NCBI GenBank assembly: GCA_029259815.1
Contig: JAJDEJ010000052.1
Coordinates: forward strand, 1-44,184
Direction of reading: 5' to 3'
Source of the DNA: Planctomycetaceae bacterium
GTDB lineage: Bacteria > Planctomycetota > Planctomycetia > Planctomycetales > Planctomycetaceae
DNA: 44,184 nucleotides
The translations under genes were made by a program, and so were the position numbers. How positions within the stretch are numbered: position 1 is the stretch's first letter; the number at the start of each line of letters is the position of its first letter. The notes under the pieces were generated by a model. It worked only from the letters and a program-made list of their open reading frames with translations, was not told the DNA's origin and made no database searches. This document shows positions 33,419 through 41,828 of the stretch, in pieces.

Positions 33419-36400
33419 GTGTCGAATCTCTTCTTTCGCAACCCACGTCTTACGATTCTTGTGATTGGTCTGGTGCTTGTCGCCGGGCTGTCCTCCTTCA
33501 TGATCCTCCCGCGCATGGAGGACCCGTTGCTCAAGCCGCGAGCCGCGCTCATCAGCACGCCCTTCCCCGGTGCGGATGCAGAGCGTGTTGAGTCGCTGGT
33601 GACAGAGAAAATCGAAGACGAACTGCTCGAGATCGAAGAGATCAAGGAACTGCGATCGTTCTCACGCGCCGGCATCTCGACAATCATGATTGAACTGCGA
33701 GATGAAGTCGAAGAGACGGAATCGGTCTGGTCACGCATTCGCGACAAGCTGGATGACGCGACAGTCTTGTTGCCCTCGGGAGCGATGGGCCCGGAATTCG
33801 AAGACCTCGATTTGAAGGCTTTCGCACTCCTGGTTTCCCTGAAATGGGAGGTCGAGCCTGAGTCCGACGAGCAAGACCTCTCGGTTTGGGAGCGGGCGAA
33901 CTACACGATCTTGCGTCGACTCACAAAACGCTTTGAGAATGAGCTTCGCGCGTTGCCCGGCACGGAGGACGTGGAGACGTTCGGTGATCCGGAAGAAGAG
34001 ATCGTTGTCGAGGTCGATCAGACTCGGCTGGCCGCATTGGGGCTGAGTGTCGGTGACGTTGGGCGTCAACTGGGCGCAAGTGATTCCAAACAGTCGGCTG
34101 GAGCTTTACGGTCGGGAAACGAGTTTCAACTGGAGGTCGGCGGCGAGTTCGACACGCTGACTCGCATTGGTCAGACGCCCATTCGCTATGGGAGTGACGG
34201 ACAATTCGTGCAGTTGGCGGACGTCGCGACCCTCCGGCGTGGCATGCGTGAGCCGCCGACGAGTCTCGTTGTCGTCGAAGGCCGTCCGGCGGTAACACTC
34301 GGTGTCAAAGTTCGGCCCCACGTGCGAATCGATCATTGGTTCAGCAACGTCAAACAGTTGCTTGCAGAGCACGAAGCCCAACTGCCCCGCGGCGTTGAGA
34401 TGGTGCAGGTCTTCGAGCAGGACAGCTACGTCTCCGAACGGCTGCACAATCTTCAACTCAACCTGCTGATGGGCGGGTTGGCCGTCATTGCAGTCATCTT
34501 TGTGTTGATGGGCTGGCGAAGCGCGCTGATTGTCGGATCGGCTCTGCCCTTGTCGGCGCTGATGGTGCTGGCCGGGATGCGGTTCCTGGACATCCCGGTG
34601 CATCAGATGTCGATCACTGGCCTGATCATCGCGCTGGGGTTGCTGATTGACAACGCGATCGTGATCGTCGATGAAGTCAACATCCGGTTACGAGAGGGGC
34701 GCAGCCCCGCAGATGCGGTCTCGTCGGCTGTCTCCCACTTGGCACTGCCGCTTCTGGGATCCACACTCACGACAGCATTTGCTTTTGCCCCGATTGCATT
34801 AATGCCGGGACCGGCCGGCGAGTTCGTGGGGTCGATCGCCATCAGCGTGATGCTGGCCATCTTCAGCTCACTGTTCTTGTCGCTCACGGTCATCCCTGCG
34901 ATCACGGCTTCCGGACGTCGGATCAGCAACGCTGTCGAGGCACACTCATGGTGGCGGAACGGCTTCTCTTCCCGCCGTTTGACAAGTTTGTACTCGAAGT
35001 TGCTGACAATCTTGATCGGTCGACCTGCGTTGGGGATTGTGGCAGGGATGCTGTTTCCCATTACGGGATTCTTCCTCGCACGAAATCTGCCCGAACAGTT
35101 CTTCCCGCCCGCTGATCGCAATCAGTTTCAGGTGGAGTTGGAGCTTCCGGCCCAGTCTTCCCTCAAGAAGACCTTGGCGACAACCGAGACCCTGCGGGAT
35201 GCCTTTCTTGAGCATCCGCAGGTGGATGAAGTCACTTGGTTCCTGGGTCGAAGTGCCCCCGCGTTCTACTACAACATCTTGTCGCGACGCCGCAATACGT
35301 CGAGCTATGCCCATGCCCTGGTGCAGCTCAAACCGGGACAGAAACCGCTCGATACGATCCGCGAACTGCAGTTGCGGCTCGATGAAGAATTCCCGCAGTC
35401 GCGTCTACTCGTGCGACAATTGGAGCAAGGCCCTCCCTTTGATGCACCGGTCGAGGTGCGTCTGTACGGACCCGATCTCGCCACGCTCAGTCGACTGGGG
35501 GACGAACTGCGGCTACTCATGTCACAGACCCCGAATGTCCTGCACACGCGGTCGGACCTGACGGATGTTTCGCCCAAGCTGATGGTCGACGTCGATGAAG
35601 AGCAGGCACGGTTGGCGGGTCTTGACAATCAGTCAATTGCTGCCCAGTTGGAAGCGACGTTGGAGGGGGCCGTCGGCGGATCGGTGTTGGAAGAGACTGA
35701 AGAGATGCTGGTGCGAATCCGGGTGAAGAACTCGGACCGTGCCGACATTGATGCCATCGCATCGATCGACCTGCTGCCACAAGCGGGAGCCGACGGCAAA
35801 AGTGGAACACATGTGCCACTCACCAGTTTGGCGGGCCTCAATCTCGTGCCTGAGACGGCTGCAATTCCTCACTTCAATGGTCGCCGCATGAACGAGATCC
35901 AGGGCTACATCACTGCCGGCGTGTTGCCTGCTGAGGTGCTGAGCGAGTTTCTCACGCGCATGGAGGCCAGCAACTTCCAGTTCCCACCCGGCTATGAGAT
36001 GGAGATCGGCGGAGAGGCATCACGTCGCAACGACGCCATCGGTAACCTGATGGCGAACGTGGGCATACTCATGGTGCTGATGGTCGCGACATTGGTGCTT
36101 TCGTTCGGATCATTTCGACTGGCAGCCGTGATCGGTGCAGTGGCCGTGCTGTCTGTCGGACTTGGTCTCGGGGCACTCGCGACGTTTGGCTATCCTTTTG
36201 GGTTCATGGCCATTATCGGGACGATGGGCCTGATTGGTGTGGCCATCAACGACTCCATCGTGGTGCTGGCAGCACTGCAGGACGATCAACAGGCCCTCAC
36301 GGGTGACATGGAAGCAATCCGCAACGTTGTCATCCGGGCATCACGACATGTGGTTGCGACAACGCTCACCACAATCGCAGGTTTTGTCCCGTTGTTATTG

Positions 36401-36616
36401 GATGGCGGGGGCTTCTGGCCTCCCATGGCCATCTGCATTGCGGGTGGCGTTGGCGGAGCAACCATCCTTGCACTGTGCTTCGTCCCGGCCGCGTTCCGTG
36501 TCATCACCTGCCGACAGTGCCGGAAGCGTGAAGGCGACGCAACCGGCAAGGCTTCGGCACGCGAGACGAGCTCCGTCAAACAGACGCCCCAGCAACCAGC
36601 ACTTGTCGGGGCATGA
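33419..36616 (+). CDS. RND-family efflux transporter permease
   Basis: Permease of about 1065 residues, the inner-membrane proton-driven pump of a tripartite efflux system. Twelve membrane segments in two halves are expected. The first half has TM1 near the N-terminus (LTILVIGLVLVAGLSSFMIL), two periplasmic loops, and the TM2-TM6 block with GLIIALGLLIDNAIVIVDEV (TM4 Asp, proton relay) near 400. The second half repeats this, with a TM block near 860-1000 including MGLIGVAINDSIVVLAAL. Start: a TTG at 33416 follows the adaptor stop directly, but the GTG at 33419 (MSNLFFRNPRL) is more typical. Substrates cannot be read from the sequence. Confidence 0.95.
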   Translation: MSNLFFRNPRLTILVIGLVLVAGLSSFMILPRMEDPLLKPRAALISTPFPGADAERVESLVTEKIEDELLEIEEIKELRSFSRAGISTIMIELRDEVEETESVWSRIRDKLDDATVLLPSGAMGPEFEDLDLKAFALLVSLKWEVEPESDEQDLSVWERANYTILRRLTKRFENELRALPGTEDVETFGDPEEEIVVEVDQTRLAALGLSVGDVGRQLGASDSKQSAGALRSGNEFQLEVGGEFDTLTRIGQTPIRYGSDGQFVQLADVATLRRGMREPPTSLVVVEGRPAVTLGVKVRPHVRIDHWFSNVKQLLAEHEAQLPRGVEMVQVFEQDSYVSERLHNLQLNLLMGGLAVIAVIFVLMGWRSALIVGSALPLSALMVLAGMRFLDIPVHQMSITGLIIALGLLIDNAIVIVDEVNIRLREGRSPADAVSSAVSHLALPLLGSTLTTAFAFAPIALMPGPAGEFVGSIAISVMLAIFSSLFLSLTVIPAITASGRRISNAVEAHSWWRNGFSSRRLTSLYSKLLTILIGRPALGIVAGMLFPITGFFLARNLPEQFFPPADRNQFQVELELPAQSSLKKTLATTETLRDAFLEHPQVDEVTWFLGRSAPAFYYNILSRRRNTSSYAHALVQLKPGQKPLDTIRELQLRLDEEFPQSRLLVRQLEQGPPFDAPVEVRLYGPDLATLSRLGDELRLLMSQTPNVLHTRSDLTDVSPKLMVDVDEEQARLAGLDNQSIAAQLEATLEGAVGGSVLEETEEMLVRIRVKNSDRADIDAIASIDLLPQAGADGKSGTHVPLTSLAGLNLVPETAAIPHFNGRRMNEIQGYITAGVLPAEVLSEFLTRMEASNFQFPPGYEMEIGGEASRRNDAIGNLMANVGILMVLMVATLVLSFGSFRLAAVIGAVAVLSVGLGLGALATFGYPFGFMAIIGTMGLIGVAINDSIVVLAALQDDQQALTGDMEAIRNVVIRASRHVVATTLTTIAGFVPLLLDGGGFWPPMAICIAGGVGGATILALCFVPAAFRVITCRQCRKREGDATGKASARETSSVKQTPQQPALVGA

Positions 36617-36931
36617 CGATCACCTCCTCACGCGACTGAGCGACCATGCCAGTTCGTCGGGGAAGGACTTGCTGACCAATTCCTGATGCCACGGCTGCAG
36701 GTGATGTCATCGAGCGACCCTGGAAGCGCGTTGCCAATGGCAACTTGTTTGACGGAATCAGCCGATCGCACCATGATGTTGTACTCACGACAGTGATCGC
36801 GTTGTATTTGAACAGACATATCCGACGATGGCGTCTCATCCCACAAAACCGGACGTCTGGCAACTAACACCGGAATTCTCGAACCCGATTCCGCCCAGTT
36901 CACAAGAGTACTCCACAGCTCGGCAATCATC
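36617..36931. other. Intergenic region, nothing recognised
   Basis: About 315 bp between the RND permease and the mannose-1-phosphate guanylyltransferase. Short frames here overlap known genes or are not recognisable. I see no clear terminator, promoter or repeat. Confidence 0.5.
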
Positions 36932-38005
36932 ATGAAGCACGCCGTCATCATGGCTGGGGGGAGCGGGACTCGCTTCTGGCCACTGAGCCGTGAGGCGATG
37001 CCCAAGCAGTTCCTCACGCTGTCCGGTGACCGATCCCTGATCCAATCAACATTTGACCGCTGTCAACCGGACATTGCCGCTGAACAGTTCTGGGTGGTGA
37101 CGAATGCGGTTCAGGCTGATACCACGCGGAGACAGCTGCCAGAGATTCCCACGAGCCACATTCTCGAAGAGCCCTGCGGACGAAACACAGCTCCCTGCAT
37201 CGGGCTCGCTGCGATCCAACTCCTCGCGCAGGACCCGGAAGCAGTGATGGTCGTGATGCCGGCCGACCATGTGATTTCCCCGTCTGATGTATTTAGATAT
37301 GCGATCGACGACGCGGTGAGTCTCATTGAGGAGGATCCCAGCCGTCTCGTCCTCTTCGGTGTGCGACCGTCATATCCGGCGACTGGCTTCGGCTACATCG
37401 AACAAGTTGCCTCCAGCAAAACAGAGACTTCAGGCACGCAGGTGGCGTCGTTCCGAGAGAAGCCGGATGCGGCGACCGCTGAGCAGTACGTGGAGTCGAA
37501 ACGCTTCTTCTGGAACTGCGGCATCTTTGTCTGGCGGGCAGTGACTATCCTCGACCGTCTGAAGCAATTCGAGCCGGCAATTCATGCACGGTTGCAAGAC
37601 CTCGCTACCAAGATTGGCACAGACGAGTGGTCCTCTGCACTCGCTGACGAGTTCCCCCGGATGAAATCCATCTCCATCGATCACGGTGTCCTCGAACGAA
37701 CCGACAACATCTGTCTGCTGGAAGCTCCCTTTGCGTGGGACGACGTGGGGAGTTGGCATGCTCTGGAGCGACTCCATCCGCAAGATGAGCAAGGCAACAC
37801 GATCATCGGGCTCCACTCCGGTATCGGCACGTCGGGCTGCATCATCCGCGGCGAACGGGATCATCTCGTCGCCACTCTCGGAGTGCAGGACTTGATTATC
37901 GTCCATACACCAGACGCCACGTTCGTGGCATCCAAGCACGATGAGAACGGCATTCGCAAACTCGTTGAGCAACTGAGGGAGTCGGGACATGACCAATTCC
38001 TCTGA
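36932..38005 (+). CDS. manC: Mannose-1-phosphate guanylyltransferase
   Basis: Enzyme of 357 residues making GDP-mannose from mannose-1-phosphate and GTP for glycan synthesis. The nucleotide-binding signature GGSGTRFWPLSREAMPKQFL is at 9-28, MPADHVI at about 109-115, ATGFGYIE at about 150-157, FREKPDAATAEQY and FFWNCGIFVWR at about 180-210, and APFAWDDVGSW at about 266-276. It lacks the extra C-terminal isomerase domain of bifunctional types, so it is the short GTP-transferase form. Its end overlaps the ruvX start by 17 bp, suggesting cotranscription. Confidence 0.93.
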   Translation: MKHAVIMAGGSGTRFWPLSREAMPKQFLTLSGDRSLIQSTFDRCQPDIAAEQFWVVTNAVQADTTRRQLPEIPTSHILEEPCGRNTAPCIGLAAIQLLAQDPEAVMVVMPADHVISPSDVFRYAIDDAVSLIEEDPSRLVLFGVRPSYPATGFGYIEQVASSKTETSGTQVASFREKPDAATAEQYVESKRFFWNCGIFVWRAVTILDRLKQFEPAIHARLQDLATKIGTDEWSSALADEFPRMKSISIDHGVLERTDNICLLEAPFAWDDVGSWHALERLHPQDEQGNTIIGLHSGIGTSGCIIRGERDHLVATLGVQDLIIVHTPDATFVASKHDENGIRKLVEQLRESGHDQFL

Positions 38006-38519
38006 ACCGACTCCTCACTCTGATGACAAGACGCCGCGCTCCGAGTCGCACGGCATGGGGGCCGTTCTCCCGAAGGAAGGCCGACTGTTGGGGCTCGACT
38101 ACGGCACGAAGCGTCTGGGGGTCGCCGTCTGTGATGACATGCAGATCATCGCCAGTCCGCTGGAGAACTACACCCGCCATGCGATCCAAGCCGATGAAAT
38201 GTTCCTGCAGCAAGCGGTCAAGGAATACCGAGTGATTGGAATTGTGGTTGGACTTCCCGTCCACATGAGTGGCGACGAGGGAGGCAAAGCCAACGAGGCT
38301 CGACAGTTCGGCCAATGGGTCGAGCAGGTCACCGGCTGCCCGGTCGCCTATCGCGACGAACGTTACACCACCAGCATGGCCAACGACCATCTCCGTGACG
38401 CGGGCATTCGAGGCGGTCGCCGCAAGGACCTCAGAGACAAGATCGCAGCCCAAATCATCCTCCAAAGCTACATCGACAGCACTGATCGCACGACATTGCC
38501 GCCTCCGTACTACAGTTAG
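37989..38519 (+). CDS. ruvX: RuvX/YqgF-family Holliday junction resolvase-like protein
   Basis: RNase H-like protein of 176 residues. The family start is preceded by about 30 extra, polar residues. The catalytic region has LLGLDYGTKRLGVAVCD (about 33-49, first Asp), VVGLPVHMSG (about 85-94), and DERYTTSMAN (about 123-132). The C-terminus RKDLRDKIAAQIILQSYID is typical. YqgF proteins act in ribosomal RNA processing and possibly DNA repair. It overlaps manC by 17 bp and so has translational coupling; it may start at an internal Met, but the overlap supports ATG at 37989. Confidence 0.93.
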   Translation: MTNSSEPTPHSDDKTPRSESHGMGAVLPKEGRLLGLDYGTKRLGVAVCDDMQIIASPLENYTRHAIQADEMFLQQAVKEYRVIGIVVGLPVHMSGDEGGKANEARQFGQWVEQVTGCPVAYRDERYTTSMANDHLRDAGIRGGRRKDLRDKIAAQIILQSYIDSTDRTTLPPPYYS

Positions 38520-38585
38520 CTGAATGTCAGCTCATACACCAGCATCAGGCAGGACTGATGATCGCAAGTGCTTCCAGTGACAACA

Positions 38586-38641
38586 CTTCGTCCCCTCCTG
38601 TTCAAATCAACAGAGTTGGAACAGGAGCGAAGGGAACGAAG
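38586..38641. repeat. Imperfect hairpin after ruvX
   Basis: Left arm CTTCGTCCCCTCCTGTTC (38586-38603) and right arm GAACAGGAGCGAAGGGAACG plus AAG (38619-38641) pair imperfectly around a 15-nt loop. It lies 66 bp after the ruvX stop and could be a weak terminator or a leader structure of the next gene. Confidence 0.5.
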
Positions 38642-38782
38642 GTCTGGCGGCAAGGGCGGACTTGGAATTCGCCTTCCTCCCGTTTGACACTCCCCATAGA
38701 ATCTGCCCCCTTCTTTTCTTTCAGGCAGGCGGCTCAATGCTCGGTTGCCTGCCCATCATCGGATTCAGCGGGAGTCGAGACC

Positions 38783-40078
38783 GTGCAAAGGATTGCGCTG
38801 TTTGAAGACGACACATCACGTCAGTTTGCACCGCTCACGTTGTTGCGACCGGTGTTCGAACTTGTCTGCGGACAGGGCTCCGTCCGTGAACGACTAATGC
38901 GTCACGTTGAAGACGCAGAGTGGGGAGCGCTCGTCCGCGAGGAACTGACTGACTCCTATCGCGAAGAACAGCCCACCGTTGTCGTCAATGACATGCAGTG
39001 GCTGTCACATTCGCCGACGTTGCTGCTCAATGGCCGCTGGTTGCCCGAACCCACTGCAATCCGTGACCTTGATCCCGACACGGTCAGTGTCATCGACGAC
39101 ACACCCGTTGCCCTCGTCTTACACCCGGACGAAGTCCCCCTGTTGGAGACACTGCCAATCGGCACCGTCATCTCTCAGCTCGCGGTTTCTCGCCAAGCCG
39201 TCCCTGTCGATGGCACGCTCCTTCAGTACCCTTGGAATCTGATCGAACACAACGGCGAACAACTCATCGCAGACTTTCAACGCAGAGTCACACGGCCAAC
39301 CAAAGCGAACATCGACCCACGCGTCGCTATCCTGGGCAGTGATGATGACGTGTTCATTCATCCGACCGCCGAATTGGATCCGTTCGTAGTCATCGACGCT
39401 CGCAGCGGTCCGGTTTGGATCGACGAACAGGCTCATCTGCAGGCGTTCACCCGAGTCGAGGGACCATGCTTCATCGGCCGAGAGAGTCAACTGTTCCGCG
39501 CGAATGTGAAGGCGGGCACAACCATTGGTCCTGTCTGTCGGGTGGGCGGCGAGATCGAAGAGTGCATCCTGCACAGTCACGCCAACAAATATCACGATGG
39601 CTTCCTCGGCCACGGGTACGTCTGCCCTTGGGTGAACCTCGGTGCCCTCACCACGAACAGTGACCTCAAGAACGACTACTCAGTCGTTAAGGTGCCACTC
39701 TCGGGCGAGTCGATCGACTCCGGCTCGAAAAAGGTCGGCTGCTTCATCGGCGATCACTCCAAGACTGCCATTGGGAGCTTCCTCAATACGGGGACGTCGG
39801 TCGGTGCGATGAGTCTGATCTTGCCCGCTGGTGAATTACTCCCCAAGCATGTGCCACCGTTCAGCCGAATCTGGCACGGCGACCTCGAAGCATTGAATGC
39901 CCAAGGACTGGACGCTGGGATTGAGACCGCTCGCATCGCGATGAGCCGACGTGATGTGGAACTGACTCCCGCGATGGAAAGTCTGCTGCGTCACGCCTAC
40001 CGTGAGACGACGAGCGAACGGACACGCGCCCTTGATCGTGTGGCAATTCGCATGACCCGCACTCCTGTCAGCAACTGA
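38783..40078 (+). CDS. GlmU-like sugar nucleotidyltransferase/acetyltransferase
   Basis: Protein of 431 residues resembling the alternative bacterial GlmU-like family. The N-terminal part reads IALFEDDTSRQFAPLTLLRP with VFELVCGQGSVRERL. The C-terminal half is a left-handed beta-helix with hexapeptide repeats (about 220-390), including HPTAELDPFVVIDARSGPVW and HANKYHDGFLGHGYVCPWVN then LGALTTNSDLKNDYS. Start: the frame is open to an ATG at 38558, but the 75 added residues are low-complexity and non-family; the GTG at 38783 with GGGAG upstream fits the family start. It probably makes a nucleotide-activated amino sugar for the cell surface, inferred from the family. Confidence 0.85.
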   Translation: MQRIALFEDDTSRQFAPLTLLRPVFELVCGQGSVRERLMRHVEDAEWGALVREELTDSYREEQPTVVVNDMQWLSHSPTLLLNGRWLPEPTAIRDLDPDTVSVIDDTPVALVLHPDEVPLLETLPIGTVISQLAVSRQAVPVDGTLLQYPWNLIEHNGEQLIADFQRRVTRPTKANIDPRVAILGSDDDVFIHPTAELDPFVVIDARSGPVWIDEQAHLQAFTRVEGPCFIGRESQLFRANVKAGTTIGPVCRVGGEIEECILHSHANKYHDGFLGHGYVCPWVNLGALTTNSDLKNDYSVVKVPLSGESIDSGSKKVGCFIGDHSKTAIGSFLNTGTSVGAMSLILPAGELLPKHVPPFSRIWHGDLEALNAQGLDAGIETARIAMSRRDVELTPAMESLLRHAYRETTSERTRALDRVAIRMTRTPVSN

Positions 40079-40084
40079 CCCGTT

Positions 40085-40203
40085 CCCAAGCCGACGGCTC
40101 CGCCGTCGACAGATGGAGTGGATGCGTTGGCCACGGCTGAGCGGGTTCATAGAATTCACGGTTGTCATTAAGTTGTTCGACGGCGGAGCCGTCGGCTTGG
40201 GGA
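40085..40203. repeat. Facing CGACGGC/GCCGTCG hairpins between convergent genes
   Basis: Copy 2: CCCAAGC-CGACGGC-TCC-GCCGTCG (hairpin 40092-40108). Copy 3: CGACGGC-GGA-GCCGTCG-GCTTGGG (hairpin 40178-40194). They are inverted to each other, so the whole 119-bp block can also pair end to end. The block fills the gap between the GlmU-like gene (ends 40078) and the sulfatase gene (ends 40209), where a bidirectional terminator is expected. Confidence 0.8.
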
Positions 40204-40208
40204 CGATC

Positions 40209-41678
40209 CTATCGGCTGGTTCCACGACTGCGGATTTGCTCGCACGCCTGCTCTAACCGGGCGGCGATCTCAGGATGCTCAGCGATCACGTTCTTCCGCT
40301 CGCCGATGTCGTTCGATAGATCGAACAACTGATACGGTCGTTCAAACGGTTTTCCTCGTGGAGCTTCACGACCGCCTGACCCGTTGCCGAGCACGAGTTT
40401 CCATCGACCATCGCGGATGGCAAACATGCCATTGGCAGAATGATGAATCACCGGAGACCGCGGCGACGTCCACTCTCCCCCTTGGAAGAGCGACAACAAA
40501 CTGAAACTGTCCGGCGCTGCCTCCGTATGTGACGTCACACCCACGAGTTCCGCAGCTGTCGCAAAGATGTCCGTCAGACAGATTGTCCGTTCGCAGCGGC
40601 TTCCTGCCTCGACTGTCCCCGGCCATTTGGCGAAGAACGGCACTCGATGGCCCGCCTCCCAGATGTCGGCCTTTGTCCCCCGATACGGTCCGTTCGCTGT
40701 ATGATGAGTTGACATGTATCGCTGTTGTGTTGGATCGGACACATGGTCAACAGCGTCCGCTTCGTCCGTCCGATACATGAACGAGCCGTTATCACTGGTG
40801 AACACGACGAGTGTCTCGTCCTCAACTTTCGCTTGCTGGAGCGACGCCAGAATGTCACCGACTGTTGCATCCACCTGCACGATGAAGTCGCCGTAGGGAC
40901 CAAGGTCTGTCTGACCCACAAATCGCGGATGTGGCCAGACCGGTTTGTGAGGTGCAGTCAGCGGGACGTAGAGAAAGAAAGGCTGATCTGACTCGGCCTG
41001 CTGCCCGATGAACCCGGTGGCTTGTGACGCCAACTCATCAAGCACACTCGCCATGTCAAGATCGGGCGATCGCTCGCCCTTGCGCAAGAACCTCGGGAAA
41101 TTCATTGCCTCCTGCGTGAGTGACGGAAAGACCGTCGGCTCGCCGTTTTGCAAATACACATAAGGCGGAAAGTCCAACGACGCTGGAATGATGTAGGAGA
41201 AATCAAACCCATGCGTGTGCGGTCCATCATCCACCGGCTGAGAGAAGTCGAATTCGTCCCCTTGCCTGGCAAACCCGAGTCCCAGATGCCACTTGCCTAC
41301 GATACCCGTGTGATAGCCGGCATCTTGGAGAAGTTCTGCGATTGTCTGCTGTTCGGGATCGATCAACGGCGGTCCGTAGCCATCCTGCACGCCGCTCTTG
41401 AGACGGGTTCGCCAGCAGTAGCGTCCGGTCAACAGCCCGTAACGCGTCGGTGTGCAAACTGCTGAGGGCGTATGAGCATCGGTGAACGTCATCCCCTCAC
41501 TCGCCAGCCGGTCGAGATGCGGCGTTGGGATCTGCGATGATGAGTTGAGGGCATGAACATCACCCGACCCCATGTCGTCCGCGAGGATGATGACGATGTT
41601 CGGCAGGGTTTCTGCAGCAGATAGACGAGAGAACGTGCCGAGGAGTGCGACAGCCAACATCACTGTTCGAGCAAACAT
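40209..41678 (-). CDS. Sulfatase, formylglycine-dependent
   Basis: Exported arylsulfatase-type hydrolase of 489 residues. A signal peptide (MFARTVMLAVALLG, then SRLSAAE) precedes LPNIVIILADDMGSGDV, whose DD binds calcium. The active-site motif CTPTRYGLLTGRY (C-x-P-x-R) at about residue 75 supplies the cysteine turned into formylglycine by FGE. Later: GIVGKWHLG and FTSDNGSFM. Start: ATG at 41678 with GGAG upstream, rather than 41732, because this gives the signal peptide. Planctomycetes carry many such enzymes for sulfated algal polysaccharides. The FGE gene is not in the window. Confidence 0.94.
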   Translation of the reverse strand: MFARTVMLAVALLGTFSRLSAAETLPNIVIILADDMGSGDVHALNSSSQIPTPHLDRLASEGMTFTDAHTPSAVCTPTRYGLLTGRYCWRTRLKSGVQDGYGPPLIDPEQQTIAELLQDAGYHTGIVGKWHLGLGFARQGDEFDFSQPVDDGPHTHGFDFSYIIPASLDFPPYVYLQNGEPTVFPSLTQEAMNFPRFLRKGERSPDLDMASVLDELASQATGFIGQQAESDQPFFLYVPLTAPHKPVWPHPRFVGQTDLGPYGDFIVQVDATVGDILASLQQAKVEDETLVVFTSDNGSFMYRTDEADAVDHVSDPTQQRYMSTHHTANGPYRGTKADIWEAGHRVPFFAKWPGTVEAGSRCERTICLTDIFATAAELVGVTSHTEAAPDSFSLLSLFQGGEWTSPRSPVIHHSANGMFAIRDGRWKLVLGNGSGGREAPRGKPFERPYQLFDLSNDIGERKNVIAEHPEIAARLEQACEQIRSRGTSR

Positions 41679-41713
41679 CAAAACTCCATCCTGGTCGAGG
41701 TCGTTGCGAGACT

Positions 41714-41790
41714 GGAGTAGCAAAATTCGCAAGAATTCCGTTGAGTCGCATCTCTCCCGATTCCTGAACTCTTGCGAATTCCGCTACTCC
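41714..41790. repeat. Palindromic intergenic repeat, TTCGCAAGAA family, copy 2
   Basis: Left arm GGAGTAGCAAAATTCGCAAG then AATTC (41714-41738) and right arm GAACTCTTGCGAATTCCGC then TACTCC (41766-41790). Arms are inverted, with perfect ends GGAGTAGC/GCTACTCC, and share TTCGCAAGAA with copy 1 (1249-1316), 40 kb away. It lies between the DUF1501 and sulfatase genes. Confidence 0.85.
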
Positions 41791-41828
41791 GGAAAGTCGG
41801 TGTGAGACTGCTTTTAGCTCAGCAGGGC

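Noticed and set aside
38558..38782. N-terminal extension of the GlmU-like protein from ATG 38558
   Set aside because: The 75 residues are polar, low in conservation, and include the hairpin at 38586-38641; the GTG at 38783 has GGGAG upstream and starts the family sequence.
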